A DNA stretch of 58,503 bases. Source: an uncultured Kordia sp. GTDB taxonomy: Bacteria > Bacteroidota > Bacteroidia > Flavobacteriales > Flavobacteriaceae. Under the pieces are notes generated by a model. It was not told the DNA's origin, made no database searches, and saw only the letters and a program-made list of their open reading frames with translations. Location of the stretch: assembly GCF_947496985.1 (NCBI RefSeq), contig NZ_CANMEZ010000016.1:1-58503 (forward strand), read 5' to 3'. This document shows, in pieces, positions 1 to 11,100 of this stretch (its first letter is position 1; the number at the start of each line of letters is the position of its first letter). The translations under genes and the position numbers were made by a program.

Positions 1-3000
1 AAAATTAGTGGAAACCGAATAGAGCTTGGAGAGATAGAAGTTGTATTGCAAGAAGCACCACAAGTAGTTCAAGGAGCCGTTTTAGTAAAAGAAGAAGATA
101 ATGTAGGCAAACGTTTGGTAGGTTACATAGAAGTAAACGAATCATACAGTAAAGAATCGTTAAAGGAATATTTAGAAGCCAGATTACCGGCACATATGAT
201 TCCATCAATCTTTGTAGAGATGGAAGCAATGCCATTAACGCCAAGTGGAAAAATAGACAGGAAGGCATTACCAGACACAGATATTTCTGGGCTATTACAA
301 GAAAACTATGTTGGAGCACGAAACGAGCTAGAAGAAGGTTTAATAAGACTTTGGCAAAACTTACTCAACATTCCAAAAATAGGAATAGATGACAATTTCT
401 TCGAATTAGGAGGTGATTCCATCATCACAATTCAATTAGTAAGTAGAGCAAAAAGGGAAGGATATAAGTTCTCACCAAAAGATGTATTTGAATATCAAAC
501 GATACGAAAACTATCAGACAATCTTCAAAAAGAATCAACACATACAATAAGTACGGAACAAGGAATACTGGAAGGTGAATTTGAAATGTTACCAATTCAA
601 CGTTTATTCTTCGAAGATGCGTATCCAGAAAACACACATTACAATCAATCACTACTATTAAATGTTGAAAAAACAGTTTCCTATAATGATCTAGAAACTA
701 TTGTCAATGCGCTTATTGAACGACATGACACATTCAGATTAGCGTTTGAGAAAACAGGAAATACGTGGCAACAACGCTATACAAAGAAAGTTGGAGTAAT
801 TCAGCATGAGAATATTTCAGAAACAACAACGGCAAAACTCTCAAGCAAAATTACAGAAATATGTGAAAGCTATCAAAGTAGTTTAACGTTAGGAACGGCA
901 GAAATAGCAAAATTTGTATTCATACAAACACCTGCATCAGAAGATAAAAATAGACTATTCATAGTAGCACATCATTTAACAATTGATGGAGTTTCTTGGC
1001 GAATTATACTAGACGACATCAACGAAAGTTTAGAACAAATCTCTAACAATAAACCTATTCAACTAGGTAAAAAAGGAAGTTCGTATCGTCAATTTAGTCA
1101 AGCATTAGCAAACTATGCTAAAAGTAATCAAATAGCAGCACAACAATATTATTGGGAAACAATTGCTACTAACGTTACACCACTTCCAATAGATCACAAA
1201 AATGAATCTTCAGTAGTAAGTGATATAGAAAGTTACAGAATCTCACTTGATGAAAAAACAACACAAATACTACTAAAAGAAGTACATCAAACCTATACAA
1301 CAGAAATGAACGACATTCTGTTAAGTGCTTTGTTAGGAAGTATTACAAATCATTTTTTAGTAGACAAGATTACAATTGGAATAGAAGGTCATGGACGTGA
1401 AGATCTATTTAATCAACTTGATATCAGCGGAACAGTCGGTTGGTTTACAAATGTATATCCATTAGTCTTAAATGCTTCAGAAGTAAACTCGGTTAGTGAT
1501 CTTATCAAATCAACGAAAGAACAGATTCGTGAAGTTCCCGAAAAAGGAATCGGATATGGAATATTACGCTACATGAGCGATGATGAAGTTTTGCAAAAAT
1601 CATTAGCAAACATTAGTTGGGATATCGAATTCAATTACTTAGGACAATTAGACAATGCATTAACTTCAAATAATTGGTTAAGTGCAGCTAGCGAACATCC
1701 AGGAGAAAATTTACACAAAAACACACCACACAAAACACGCTTAGATGTCAATAGTTTCATTGCTGATGGCGAATTACAACTATCGTTTGGATACTCTAAG
1801 AGAAACTATAGTGCAGAAACAATTGAAACCATCGCAAATGCTTATATAACTAAGTTAAAAGCAATTATTGAGCATTGTGTTGCTGAAAATAAAACGATAA
1901 AAACACCATCAGATTACGAATTACAAGGAAAAGTAAGCTATCAAGAATTGGATGCATTCTTTGCAAAAGCTGGAGATGCAGCAAGTGAAATTAGCACAGT
2001 ATATGAATTAAGCCCAATGCAAGAAGGAATGCTTTTTCATGGCTTATATGACGATAGTTCAATTTCATATACGAATCAAATCATTACAGGATTTCCAAGC
2101 GGATTGGATGTTGAAAACTTTAAAAAATCGTGTAATCATGTATTGAAAAACTATAGTATTCTACGAAGTGGGTTTTTCTATGAAAACATAAGTACACCAA
2201 TTCAAGCAGTATACAATACGGTAGAAATGCCTATCGAAATTATCGATTATTCTCAACTTCCAGAAGAAGAAATAGAACAAAAAGTAACAGCATTCATAGA
2301 AAAAGATCAAAAAACAAACTTTGACTTCAATCAACCACCATTAATGCGAATCACGTTACTAAAACTGCATGATGGAAGTTATAAAATGGTTTGGACACAT
2401 CATCACATCATCTTAGATGGTTGGTCTATGCCAATATTGATGAAAGAACTCTTAGAAACCTATGAAAGTTTCAGTCAAGGAGTTATTCCTGTTCACAAAA
2501 AAGAAGATATCTATCAAGAATACATTCAATACATACAAGCTAAAAACAAAAAAGAGGAAGAAACACATTGGAGAAACTATTTATCTGATTTAGAAGAAGG
2601 AACGCTATTACCATTTATTAACGATAATCAAGATAGAAACAAAGGAGTTGGTGATTTTCAAAGTGATTATTTATCGTTTGATGCATCATTTACAACACAA
2701 CTCAAAAACTATTGCAAAACAAATCATATCACAGCAAATACGTTAATGCAAGGCGCTTGGGCATACTTACTAGGACAATATACAGCCAAAGAAAAAGTGG
2801 TGTATGGCGTTACGGTTTCAGGTCGTCCTTCCGATTTTGAAAATACTGAAAAACGCATAGGTTTATACATTAATACCATTCCATTATACACAACAATTGA
2901 TTATAAACAATCGGTTATAGACTTTTTAACGGAAATTCAAAAAGGACATACGACTTCTAGAGAATATCAATACAGTGCATTAAGCGATGTAAAAAAGTGG

Positions 3001-5151
3001 AGTAACATACAGGATGAATTCTTTGACAGTCTATTTGTATTTGAAAACTATCCAGTAGATGAAGTGCTCGATGAAGCACAAAGTACGGAAACGACTGCAA
3101 TGGATGTACAAGAAAAAACAAACTATCCAATTACTATTGAAGCGGTATTAGCAAATACATTAAAATTCAAAATAGATTACAATGCTTCCATGCTTGCGAC
3201 AAAAGATGTCAATCGTATCAAAAACCACCTACAAACGCTATTAAAAAGTTTCTTAACAGCAGAAAAAGTAGCAGATTTACAGTACCTAACCATTGATGAG
3301 CATACAGAATTGTTGGATGTATTCAATACCACTTCGGTAGAATATCCTCAGAAAGAAACCATAATAAGTCTATTTGAGTCACAAGTAGTAAAAACACCAA
3401 ATGCAGTTGCGGCGGTGTATGAAGATCAAAAACTAACATACAAGCAACTTGATGCACAATCGAATCAATTAGCACATTACTTACGAGAAAAAGGCGTAAA
3501 AGAAGAAACGTTTGTACCAATTTGTGTAGAACGTTCATTACACATGATTGTTGGAATGTTGGCAATCGTAAAAGCTGGCGGAGTATACGTTCCAATAGAT
3601 CCAATTTATCCGCAAGAACGTGTAGATTTCATCTTGAATGATCTCAAGGCAGAAATAGTTGTCACAGCAAACGCTTTCGCGGAATTCTTCTCAGAAAACA
3701 TTGAAGTATTAGAACTAGATACTATATCAGAAACGCTAGAAAGTTATTCAACAGGCAAAACAAAAAATACAATAAAAAGTGATCAATTACTCTATGTAAT
3801 CTACACATCCGGAACCACAGGAACGCCAAAAGGAGTGCTCATCACACATGAAAATGTGGTGCGTTTATTCTACAATGAAGACTCATTATTTGATTTTGAT
3901 GAAAAAGATGTGTGGAGTATGTTTCATTCGTACAACTTTGACTTCTCAGTATGGGAAATGTACGGCGCTTTACTCTTTGGAGGAAAACTAGTAATTGTAC
4001 CAAAATCATACACAAAAGATCCAGATTTATTTGGAAGCTTACTATCAAATGAAGGAGTTACAATATTAAATCAAACACCATCATCATTTAGTGTATTACA
4101 AGAACGCGTCTTACAAAACAAGCTAGACTTACAAGTCAGATATGTCATCTTTGGAGGAGAAGCACTGCATCCCCAAATTGTAAAAAACTGGAAAGAAACA
4201 TATACGGATTGTAAAATGATCAATATGTATGGAATCACGGAAACGACGGTTCACGTAACCTACAAAGAAATCACGGAAAAGGAAATAGCATCAAATCAAA
4301 GTAACATTGGAGTTCCAATACCAACGTTAGGATGCGTGATTCTTGACGATTCACAAAAACTAGTTCCAACAGGTGTACAAGGAGAATTATACGTTAGTGG
4401 AGCAGGATTGGCAAGAGGTTATCTAAATCGAGAAGAACTAACCAAAGAACGATTTGTTACACTCAAAATAGGAGAAGAAGCAAAACGATATTATCGAAGT
4501 GGTGATTTGGCAAAAATCAACACAGATGGCGAATTAGAATACCTAGGAAGAAAAGACGATCAAGTAAAAATACGAGGATATCGAATAGAACTTGGTGAAA
4601 TAGATTCGGTTTTAAATAAGTCCGATTTAATAAAGAAAGGAATAACACTTGCGCAAAAAGACACTTCGGGGATAGCACGTTTATTATCATATATAATTCC
4701 TGCAAAAGGATATGATAAAACAGAAGTTCTAAGCTTCTTACGTGCAACATTACCATCGTATATGGTTCCAGCTATTTTAGTAGAACTAGATGAATTTCCA
4801 ATTACGTCTAACGGAAAAATAGATAAGAAAAATCTTTTAAAAAGAGAAACCATAGCTAACAGTACTGTTGAATTTGTAGCACCTAGAAATCCAATAGAAG
4901 AAAATCTTTCTGCTATGTGGAAAAAAGTATTAAAAATCCACAAAATCAGTATACACGACAACTTCTTTGAAATAGGAGGAAACTCAATTGATGTTATCAA
5001 ACTCGTTTCGGAAATTCAAAAAGAGTACGAAATAGACATTTCATTGCGGGTATTATTCGACATTAATACAATCGCAGACTTAGCAAAATACATAAAACTA
5101 GTACAACTGGAAACAGAAGACAAACAAAATTCAAAAATATATGACTTATAA
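1..5151 (+). CDS. Nonribosomal peptide synthetase, 5'-truncated: (A)-PCP-E-C-A(Thr)-PCP
   Basis: The frame is open from base 1, so the gene starts upstream; 1716 residues are visible. Domains counted from base 1: tail of an A domain (A8 RIELGEIE at about 7-14, A10 SGKIDRKALP near 83), PCP with LGGDS (Ser about 140), an epimerization domain (about 185-640; HHLTIDGVSW, GWFTNVYPL, FNYLGQ), a condensation domain of the type that follows epimerases (about 655-1095; HHHIILDGWS), a full A domain (about 1110-1540) and a PCP (IGGNS, Ser about 1662). The A-domain pocket reads DFWNIGMVH by eye, the classical threonine code. The visible part would therefore epimerize the first residue and couple it to Thr. 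The truncated A domain carries GNR where most A8 motifs here have GYR, a feature shared with the second A domain of the next gene. The C-terminal tail (ETEDKQNSKIYDL) may dock with the next protein. The stop codon overlaps the next start by 11 bp, which suggests translational coupling. Confidence 0.96.
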   Translation, partial: KISGNRIELGEIEVVLQEAPQVVQGAVLVKEEDNVGKRLVGYIEVNESYSKESLKEYLEARLPAHMIPSIFVEMEAMPLTPSGKIDRKALPDTDISGLLQENYVGARNELEEGLIRLWQNLLNIPKIGIDDNFFELGGDSIITIQLVSRAKREGYKFSPKDVFEYQTIRKLSDNLQKESTHTISTEQGILEGEFEMLPIQRLFFEDAYPENTHYNQSLLLNVEKTVSYNDLETIVNALIERHDTFRLAFEKTGNTWQQRYTKKVGVIQHENISETTTAKLSSKITEICESYQSSLTLGTAEIAKFVFIQTPASEDKNRLFIVAHHLTIDGVSWRIILDDINESLEQISNNKPIQLGKKGSSYRQFSQALANYAKSNQIAAQQYYWETIATNVTPLPIDHKNESSVVSDIESYRISLDEKTTQILLKEVHQTYTTEMNDILLSALLGSITNHFLVDKITIGIEGHGREDLFNQLDISGTVGWFTNVYPLVLNASEVNSVSDLIKSTKEQIREVPEKGIGYGILRYMSDDEVLQKSLANISWDIEFNYLGQLDNALTSNNWLSAASEHPGENLHKNTPHKTRLDVNSFIADGELQLSFGYSKRNYSAETIETIANAYITKLKAIIEHCVAENKTIKTPSDYELQGKVSYQELDAFFAKAGDAASEISTVYELSPMQEGMLFHGLYDDSSISYTNQIITGFPSGLDVENFKKSCNHVLKNYSILRSGFFYENISTPIQAVYNTVEMPIEIIDYSQLPEEEIEQKVTAFIEKDQKTNFDFNQPPLMRITLLKLHDGSYKMVWTHHHIILDGWSMPILMKELLETYESFSQGVIPVHKKEDIYQEYIQYIQAKNKKEEETHWRNYLSDLEEGTLLPFINDNQDRNKGVGDFQSDYLSFDASFTTQLKNYCKTNHITANTLMQGAWAYLLGQYTAKEKVVYGVTVSGRPSDFENTEKRIGLYINTIPLYTTIDYKQSVIDFLTEIQKGHTTSREYQYSALSDVKKWSNIQDEFFDSLFVFENYPVDEVLDEAQSTETTAMDVQEKTNYPITIEAVLANTLKFKIDYNASMLATKDVNRIKNHLQTLLKSFLTAEKVADLQYLTIDEHTELLDVFNTTSVEYPQKETIISLFESQVVKTPNAVAAVYEDQKLTYKQLDAQSNQLAHYLREKGVKEETFVPICVERSLHMIVGMLAIVKAGGVYVPIDPIYPQERVDFILNDLKAEIVVTANAFAEFFSENIEVLELDTISETLESYSTGKTKNTIKSDQLLYVIYTSGTTGTPKGVLITHENVVRLFYNEDSLFDFDEKDVWSMFHSYNFDFSVWEMYGALLFGGKLVIVPKSYTKDPDLFGSLLSNEGVTILNQTPSSFSVLQERVLQNKLDLQVRYVIFGGEALHPQIVKNWKETYTDCKMINMYGITETTVHVTYKEITEKEIASNQSNIGVPIPTLGCVILDDSQKLVPTGVQGELYVSGAGLARGYLNREELTKERFVTLKIGEEAKRYYRSGDLAKINTDGELEYLGRKDDQVKIRGYRIELGEIDSVLNKSDLIKKGITLAQKDTSGIARLLSYIIPAKGYDKTEVLSFLRATLPSYMVPAILVELDEFPITSNGKIDKKNLLKRETIANSTVEFVAPRNPIEENLSAMWKKVLKIHKISIHDNFFEIGGNSIDVIKLVSEIQKEYEIDISLRVLFDINTIADLAKYIKLVQLETEDKQNSKIYDL

Positions 5152-8100
5152 TATAACAGACAAAAAATCGGATATTCTAGACTTACTTTTAGAAGCTAAA
5201 GAACAGGGTATATCCATCTTTTTGGAAGACGGAAAAGTTCGTTTGAAAGTAAGAGAAGGTGTAGAGTTGTCTGATATTTTTTTAAAGCGACTAAAAGAAG
5301 AAAAAGATCGTATTAAGCAATTTTTGGAAAGTGAAGCTGGTCAATACAGAGAAAGTTCATATGTCAAAAACGAAATAAAACCATACGATAGAAGTAAAAC
5401 AATCAAAATCCCGCTTTCATTTGAACAAGAACGTTTGTGGTTTATAAACAAACTTCAAGGAAGCATTGCATATCATATTCCAGGGATATTGCGCATTAAA
5501 GGAGAATTGGATATTGATATTCTATCTAAGTCAGTAAAAACATTAGTAGACCGACATGAGTCATTACGTACTGTTTTTAAAGATGATGAAGGAATAGGGT
5601 ATCAGCAAATTATATCTTGTGATGGATTTAAAATCGATTATGTTACTGAACTGAAAGAAGGAATATCATTATCTAATTATATAGAAAAGGTTATTGCAAC
5701 ACCTTTTGATTTGGAAAATGATTATATGTTAAGAGCTACAGTTGTAAAGGAAAATGAGTCAATTCATACATTAATTTTAGTATTACATCATATTGCATCT
5801 GATGGTTGGTCAATTCCCATTTTTGTTGAAGAATTAGAAACATGCTATCAAAGCCTCTTAAAAGGAGAAAACATACAACTACCGCCGCTTCCTATTCAAT
5901 ATGCAGATTATAGTATATGGCAACGCGAATATCTTTCTGGAGCTGTATTAGCCGAAAAATTAGGATATTGGGAAAATAAACTCAAAGATGCACCTAGACT
6001 AGAATTACCGTTAGATTTTACGCGCCCAGCAGTACAATCGTCCGCTGGAGCTATGCATTTTGTAACATTAAGCGAAAAGATTACTGCGGCACTAAACAAA
6101 CTTTCGCACGACAATGGAACTACAATGTTTATGACATTGCTAAGTATCTATAAAGTCTTATTGTATAAGTACACCAATCAAATAGATATCAGTGTTGGTG
6201 TTCCAATTGCGAACAGAGAACAAGAAGAAATAGCAGGACTTATAGGGTTCTTTGTAAATACTATCGTTTTTAGAGACATCATAAATACCGATGAATCCTT
6301 TACGTCATTACTGCAAAAAGTAAAAGAAACATGTTTGTCAGGATATGCACATCAGGAAATTCCTTTTGCCAAAATAGTAGATCATTTAGAAATAGATAGA
6401 GATCAAAGTAACAATCCATTATTTCAAACAATGTTCTCTTTTCAGAACAACAGAGAAATTTCAGATATCAGCTTAGGAGAGAGTCCGATAGAGGTTGTTA
6501 GTAGAGAACTAGTTACTTCTCAATTTGATCTCACATTCAGTGCAAAACAAGAATCAGAAACACAATTAGCAATTGCAATTGATTATTCGACGACTTTATT
6601 TAAAAAAGAAACAATAGCACGAATGGCAATGCATTTTGAGCAATTAATAAAATCAATTGTTCAAAATCCTAATGGTTCTATTGCTTCTTTAAAAATGTTG
6701 ATGGATGAGGAAAAAGATCAATTCTTAGAAGAATTGAATAGTACTGCGGTAAAGTATCCTAAGGACAAAACAGTGGTTTCATTGTTTTCAGAACATGTGT
6801 CAACATCCCCAAATGCAATTGCGGTAGTCTATGAAGATCAAAAAATCACATATAAAGAGCTTGATGAGAGATCTAATCAATTAGCACACTATCTGATTGA
6901 AAAAGGTGTAAAAGATGAAACTTTTGTGCCAATTTGTGTAGAACGTTCACTAGACATGATCGTCGGAATGTTAGGAATTGTAAAATCTGGAGGTGTATAT
7001 GTACCTATTGATCCAAGTTATCCTCAAGACCGTGTAGATTTTATTTTAAATGATTTACAGGCAAAAATTGTAGTGACCAAACAAGCTTTTACTGAATTTT
7101 TCAATGAAAACATTCATGTAATCTCTTTAGATACTTCATTAGAAATATTAGAAAGCTATCCATTAGAAGCGACAGAAAATACAATTACTCCAACTCAATT
7201 ACTGTATGTTATCTATACTTCAGGAACAACAGGTATTCCAAAAGGAGTATTGATTACACATGAAAATGTAGTTCGTTTATTTTATAACGAAAATTCACTA
7301 TTCGATTTTAATAAAAATGATGCTTGGAGTATGTTTCATTCGTACAACTTTGATTTCTCAGTTTGGGAAATGTACGGAGCAATACTCTTTGGAGGAAAAT
7401 TAGTAATTGTGCCAAAATCATATACAAAAGATCCAGAATTATTTGGAAACTTGTTAGTAAATGAAGGTGTTACAATCCTGAATCAAACACCATCATCATT
7501 CAGTGTTTTGCAAGAAAGTGTTTTACAAAATACGCTAGACTTACAAGTTAGATATGTAATATTTGGAGGAGAAGCGTTGCATCCACAAATTGTGAGAAAT
7601 TGGAAAGACACGTATGTTGATTGTAAAATGATTAATATGTATGGAATTACAGAAACTACGGTGCATGTAACGTACAAAGAAATCACTAATAAAGAAATAG
7701 AATCCAATCAAAGTAACATCGGAGTTCCAATTCCAACGTTAGGGTGTTTAATTCTTGACGATTTGCAAAAACTAGTCCCAATTGGCGTTCAAGGAGAATT
7801 ATATGTAACAGGAGCGGGAGTCGCAAGAGGTTATTTGAACAGAGAGAAATTGACCAACGAACGATTTGTAACACTCAACATTGGAGGAGAAGAAAGAAGA
7901 TATTATCGAAGTGGTGATTTGGCAAAAATCAACACTTATGGTGAATATGAATACTTAGGTAGAAAAGATGATCAGGTAAAAATAAGAGGTTACCGAATAG
8001 AATTAGGTGAAATCACAGCAACTTTAGATAAGTTAGAAGCCGTAAAACAATCCATTGTTGTTGTTAGAGAAGACAAAGGCAGCAAACAATTAGTTGCATA

Positions 8101-11100
8101 TATCGTAGTAGAAAAAACAATTGATAGCAAAATAATTCAAGAACAACTGGCAACACAATTGCCAGAATACATGGTTCCAAAATTGTTTATCACTTTAGAT
8201 GTATTTCCATTGACAAGCAATGGAAAAATAAATAAAAAAGCTTTACCAGTTCCAGATGATACCGATTATCAAACTACAGAATATGTTGCGCCAACAACAG
8301 AAATAGAACAACGACTAGCACAGGTTTGGCAAACGCAATTAGAAATAGAAAGTGTCGGAATTTATGATAACTTCTTTGAATTAGGTGGTGACTCTATTAA
8401 AATCATTAGACTAATTAGTGTCATAAATAAACATTATAACACTAATATTTCAATAGCAAAATTCTATCAATCACCAAGGATTGTAAGCTTAGTGGAATTG
8501 ATCAAGAATGAAAATGAAGAAGATCGAACATCAGTCTATTTAACCATCGAACAAGAATTAGAAGCTACAGCTTTATCAGTTCGTAACAGTTATCCAAAAC
8601 AAGAAACAATTGAAAATGTATATCCAATGAGCGATATTCAGATTGGAATGTTGTTGACAAGTGAAATGATGCGTTTGAATGGCGAATTAGGAGTTTATCA
8701 TGATCAAATGTTATCAGAAATTGGTAAGGTAGACGCCATAATCATGGAAAAAGCTTTGGCTTTGATGGTTAAAAAACATGAAATTTTACGAACATCTTTA
8801 CATTTATATGACTTTATAAAACCAGTTCAAATTGTTCATAAAGAAATTGAGATAAATATCAATACACACAATTTACTTGACAAAAGCAATAAAGAACAAG
8901 AAGAATATATCAATGAATTTTTACGAAAAGAGCGCGAAGAAAATACATTTGATGTAGCAAAAGCTCCTCTTTGGCGCCTAGATTTATTTGAAGTTGGAAT
9001 CTCGAATTCTGTATCTCTATTCCAAACACATCATGCCATCATTGATGGTTGGTCCGATAAAAGTCTTCGTACAGAGTTGATGCAAACGTATCTAACATTA
9101 GAAAAAGATGAAAACTATCAGTTAGCACCATTAGCTATAGGTATTAAAGAAAGTGTGATTTCAGACTTAATGGAGCTTCGTAACGAACAAAGTATCACGT
9201 ACTGGAAAAATACATTAGCAGATTACAAGCGACTGGATATTTTTGAAGACGAATCTTATTATCATGAAACAAATAAAGTATACGATTCAGAATTTCTTAA
9301 AGAAATTTTAGCAAAGTGCAAAAAAGATCATATTACTCCTAAAGATTTATTCTTTGCAGGATATCTATATGCACTAAGTTTATTTTCTTTAGAGAAAGAT
9401 GTAACTATTGGAATGGTTTCGCACAGACGTCCAATAGCAGAAGATGGTGATAAATTATTAGGCTGTTTCTTAAATACAGTGCCTTTTCGTTTTAAATTGG
9501 ATACTGTCAGAAATGATTCGTGGTTAGTATATGTGAAAGCAATTGAAGCGTCATTGCAAGAACTAAAAGGAAAAGATCGTTTTTCATTGTTGGAAATTTC
9601 AAAGTTGCATAATGAAAGTTCAGAAAACAATCCTTTCTTCGATGTAATGTTTAATTATGTTGATTTCCACGTAATTAATGAGTTGTTAGAAAACAAAGAG
9701 TTTGAAAGACATATAAGCGAAAAAGAAGCGAAACAACTTGAAATTAATGAATTTGAAAGAACAAATACATTTTTAGATGTAACAGTTGGTTTAACAGTGA
9801 ACGAATTGACCCTTACTACGCGTTTGACTAAAAAAATGAAATCTGGGCACAGTTTAGAAGATATTGTTAATTATTTTGATAATTTCTTAAATAACTACCT
9901 TAAAAATTCTGAGGCTAAAGTCAATAGCAATGCAATCATTCCTCGAAAAGAAAAAGTACAATTACTAGAAACATTTAACAAAAAATCGGTTGTTTATAGC
10001 AAAGAAAAAAATGCTGTAACAGTCTTTGAAGAACAGGTTGAAAAAACACCTAACTCAATTGCTGTTATTTTTGAAGGAGAACAATTTACATATCAAGATA
10101 TTAATGAGAGAGCAAATCAATTAGCATACTATTTACAAGATCAAGGTGTCAAAAAAGGGAATCAAGTTGTTTTCTATATGAACCGTGGAGTTGATTACTT
10201 AATAAGTATGCTTGGTGTTTGGAAAGTTGGAGGATGTTTTATTCCGTTAAGTACAGATTTTCCTTTGGAACGAAATCAACAAATTATAGCACAAACAGAT
10301 AAAAAATTCGTAGTATCTACAAATGATCTACAAGAGAGTATTTCTGGATTAACGGAAAATGAAAATATTCTCTATGTAAATAACTCACAACAAGAAATAT
10401 ATTCAAAAGAGAATATCAATATCTCACTTTCAGGAGATACATTAAGTTACATTATTTTCACTTCAGGCTCAACAGGAACACCAAAAGGAGCGATGGTAGA
10501 ACATCAAGGAATGCTGAACCATTTGTATGCAAAAATTAATGACTTTTCAATTGATGAAAGTTCCAATATTGCACAAACTGCAACTCAAGTATTTGATGTT
10601 AGTATTTGGCAATACATGACTGCTTTACTTGTTGGAGGAAAAACAACAGTTTTAGTTGGTGATGATGCTTGGAACCCAAAACAATTACTTGCAAATGTAG
10701 AAATACATGAAATTACGATTTTAGAAAGTGTTCCAACACATTTCTCTATTTTATTAGATCATTTAGAATCAGAAACAGAAAAACCAAGTCTACCGAGTTT
10801 AACAATGTTGATGATGAACGGAGAAGGTTTGCCGCCTGTATATTGTCAACGCTGGTTTGAGTTATATCCAAGCATTGCCATGAGTAATGTATATGGACCA
10901 ACAGAATGTTCAGATGATATTACTCATTACATTTTCACGGAAGTATCAGAAACATGGCAAGGATATGTACCTATAGGAAAGCCGATTCAAAATATGAAAA
11001 TGTATATCGTAGATGCAGATATGCAATTATTACCAAAAGGAGTAATTGGAGAATTATGCACATCAGGTGTAGGTGTAGGGCAAGGATATTTAAAACGAGA

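Noticed and set aside
4560-5000. Open frames on the minus strand, such as this one and many others of 60-150 codons
   Set aside because: They lie antisense within intact NRPS frames, encode low-complexity Leu/Ser-rich products and show no domain motifs, so they are shadows of the coding strand.
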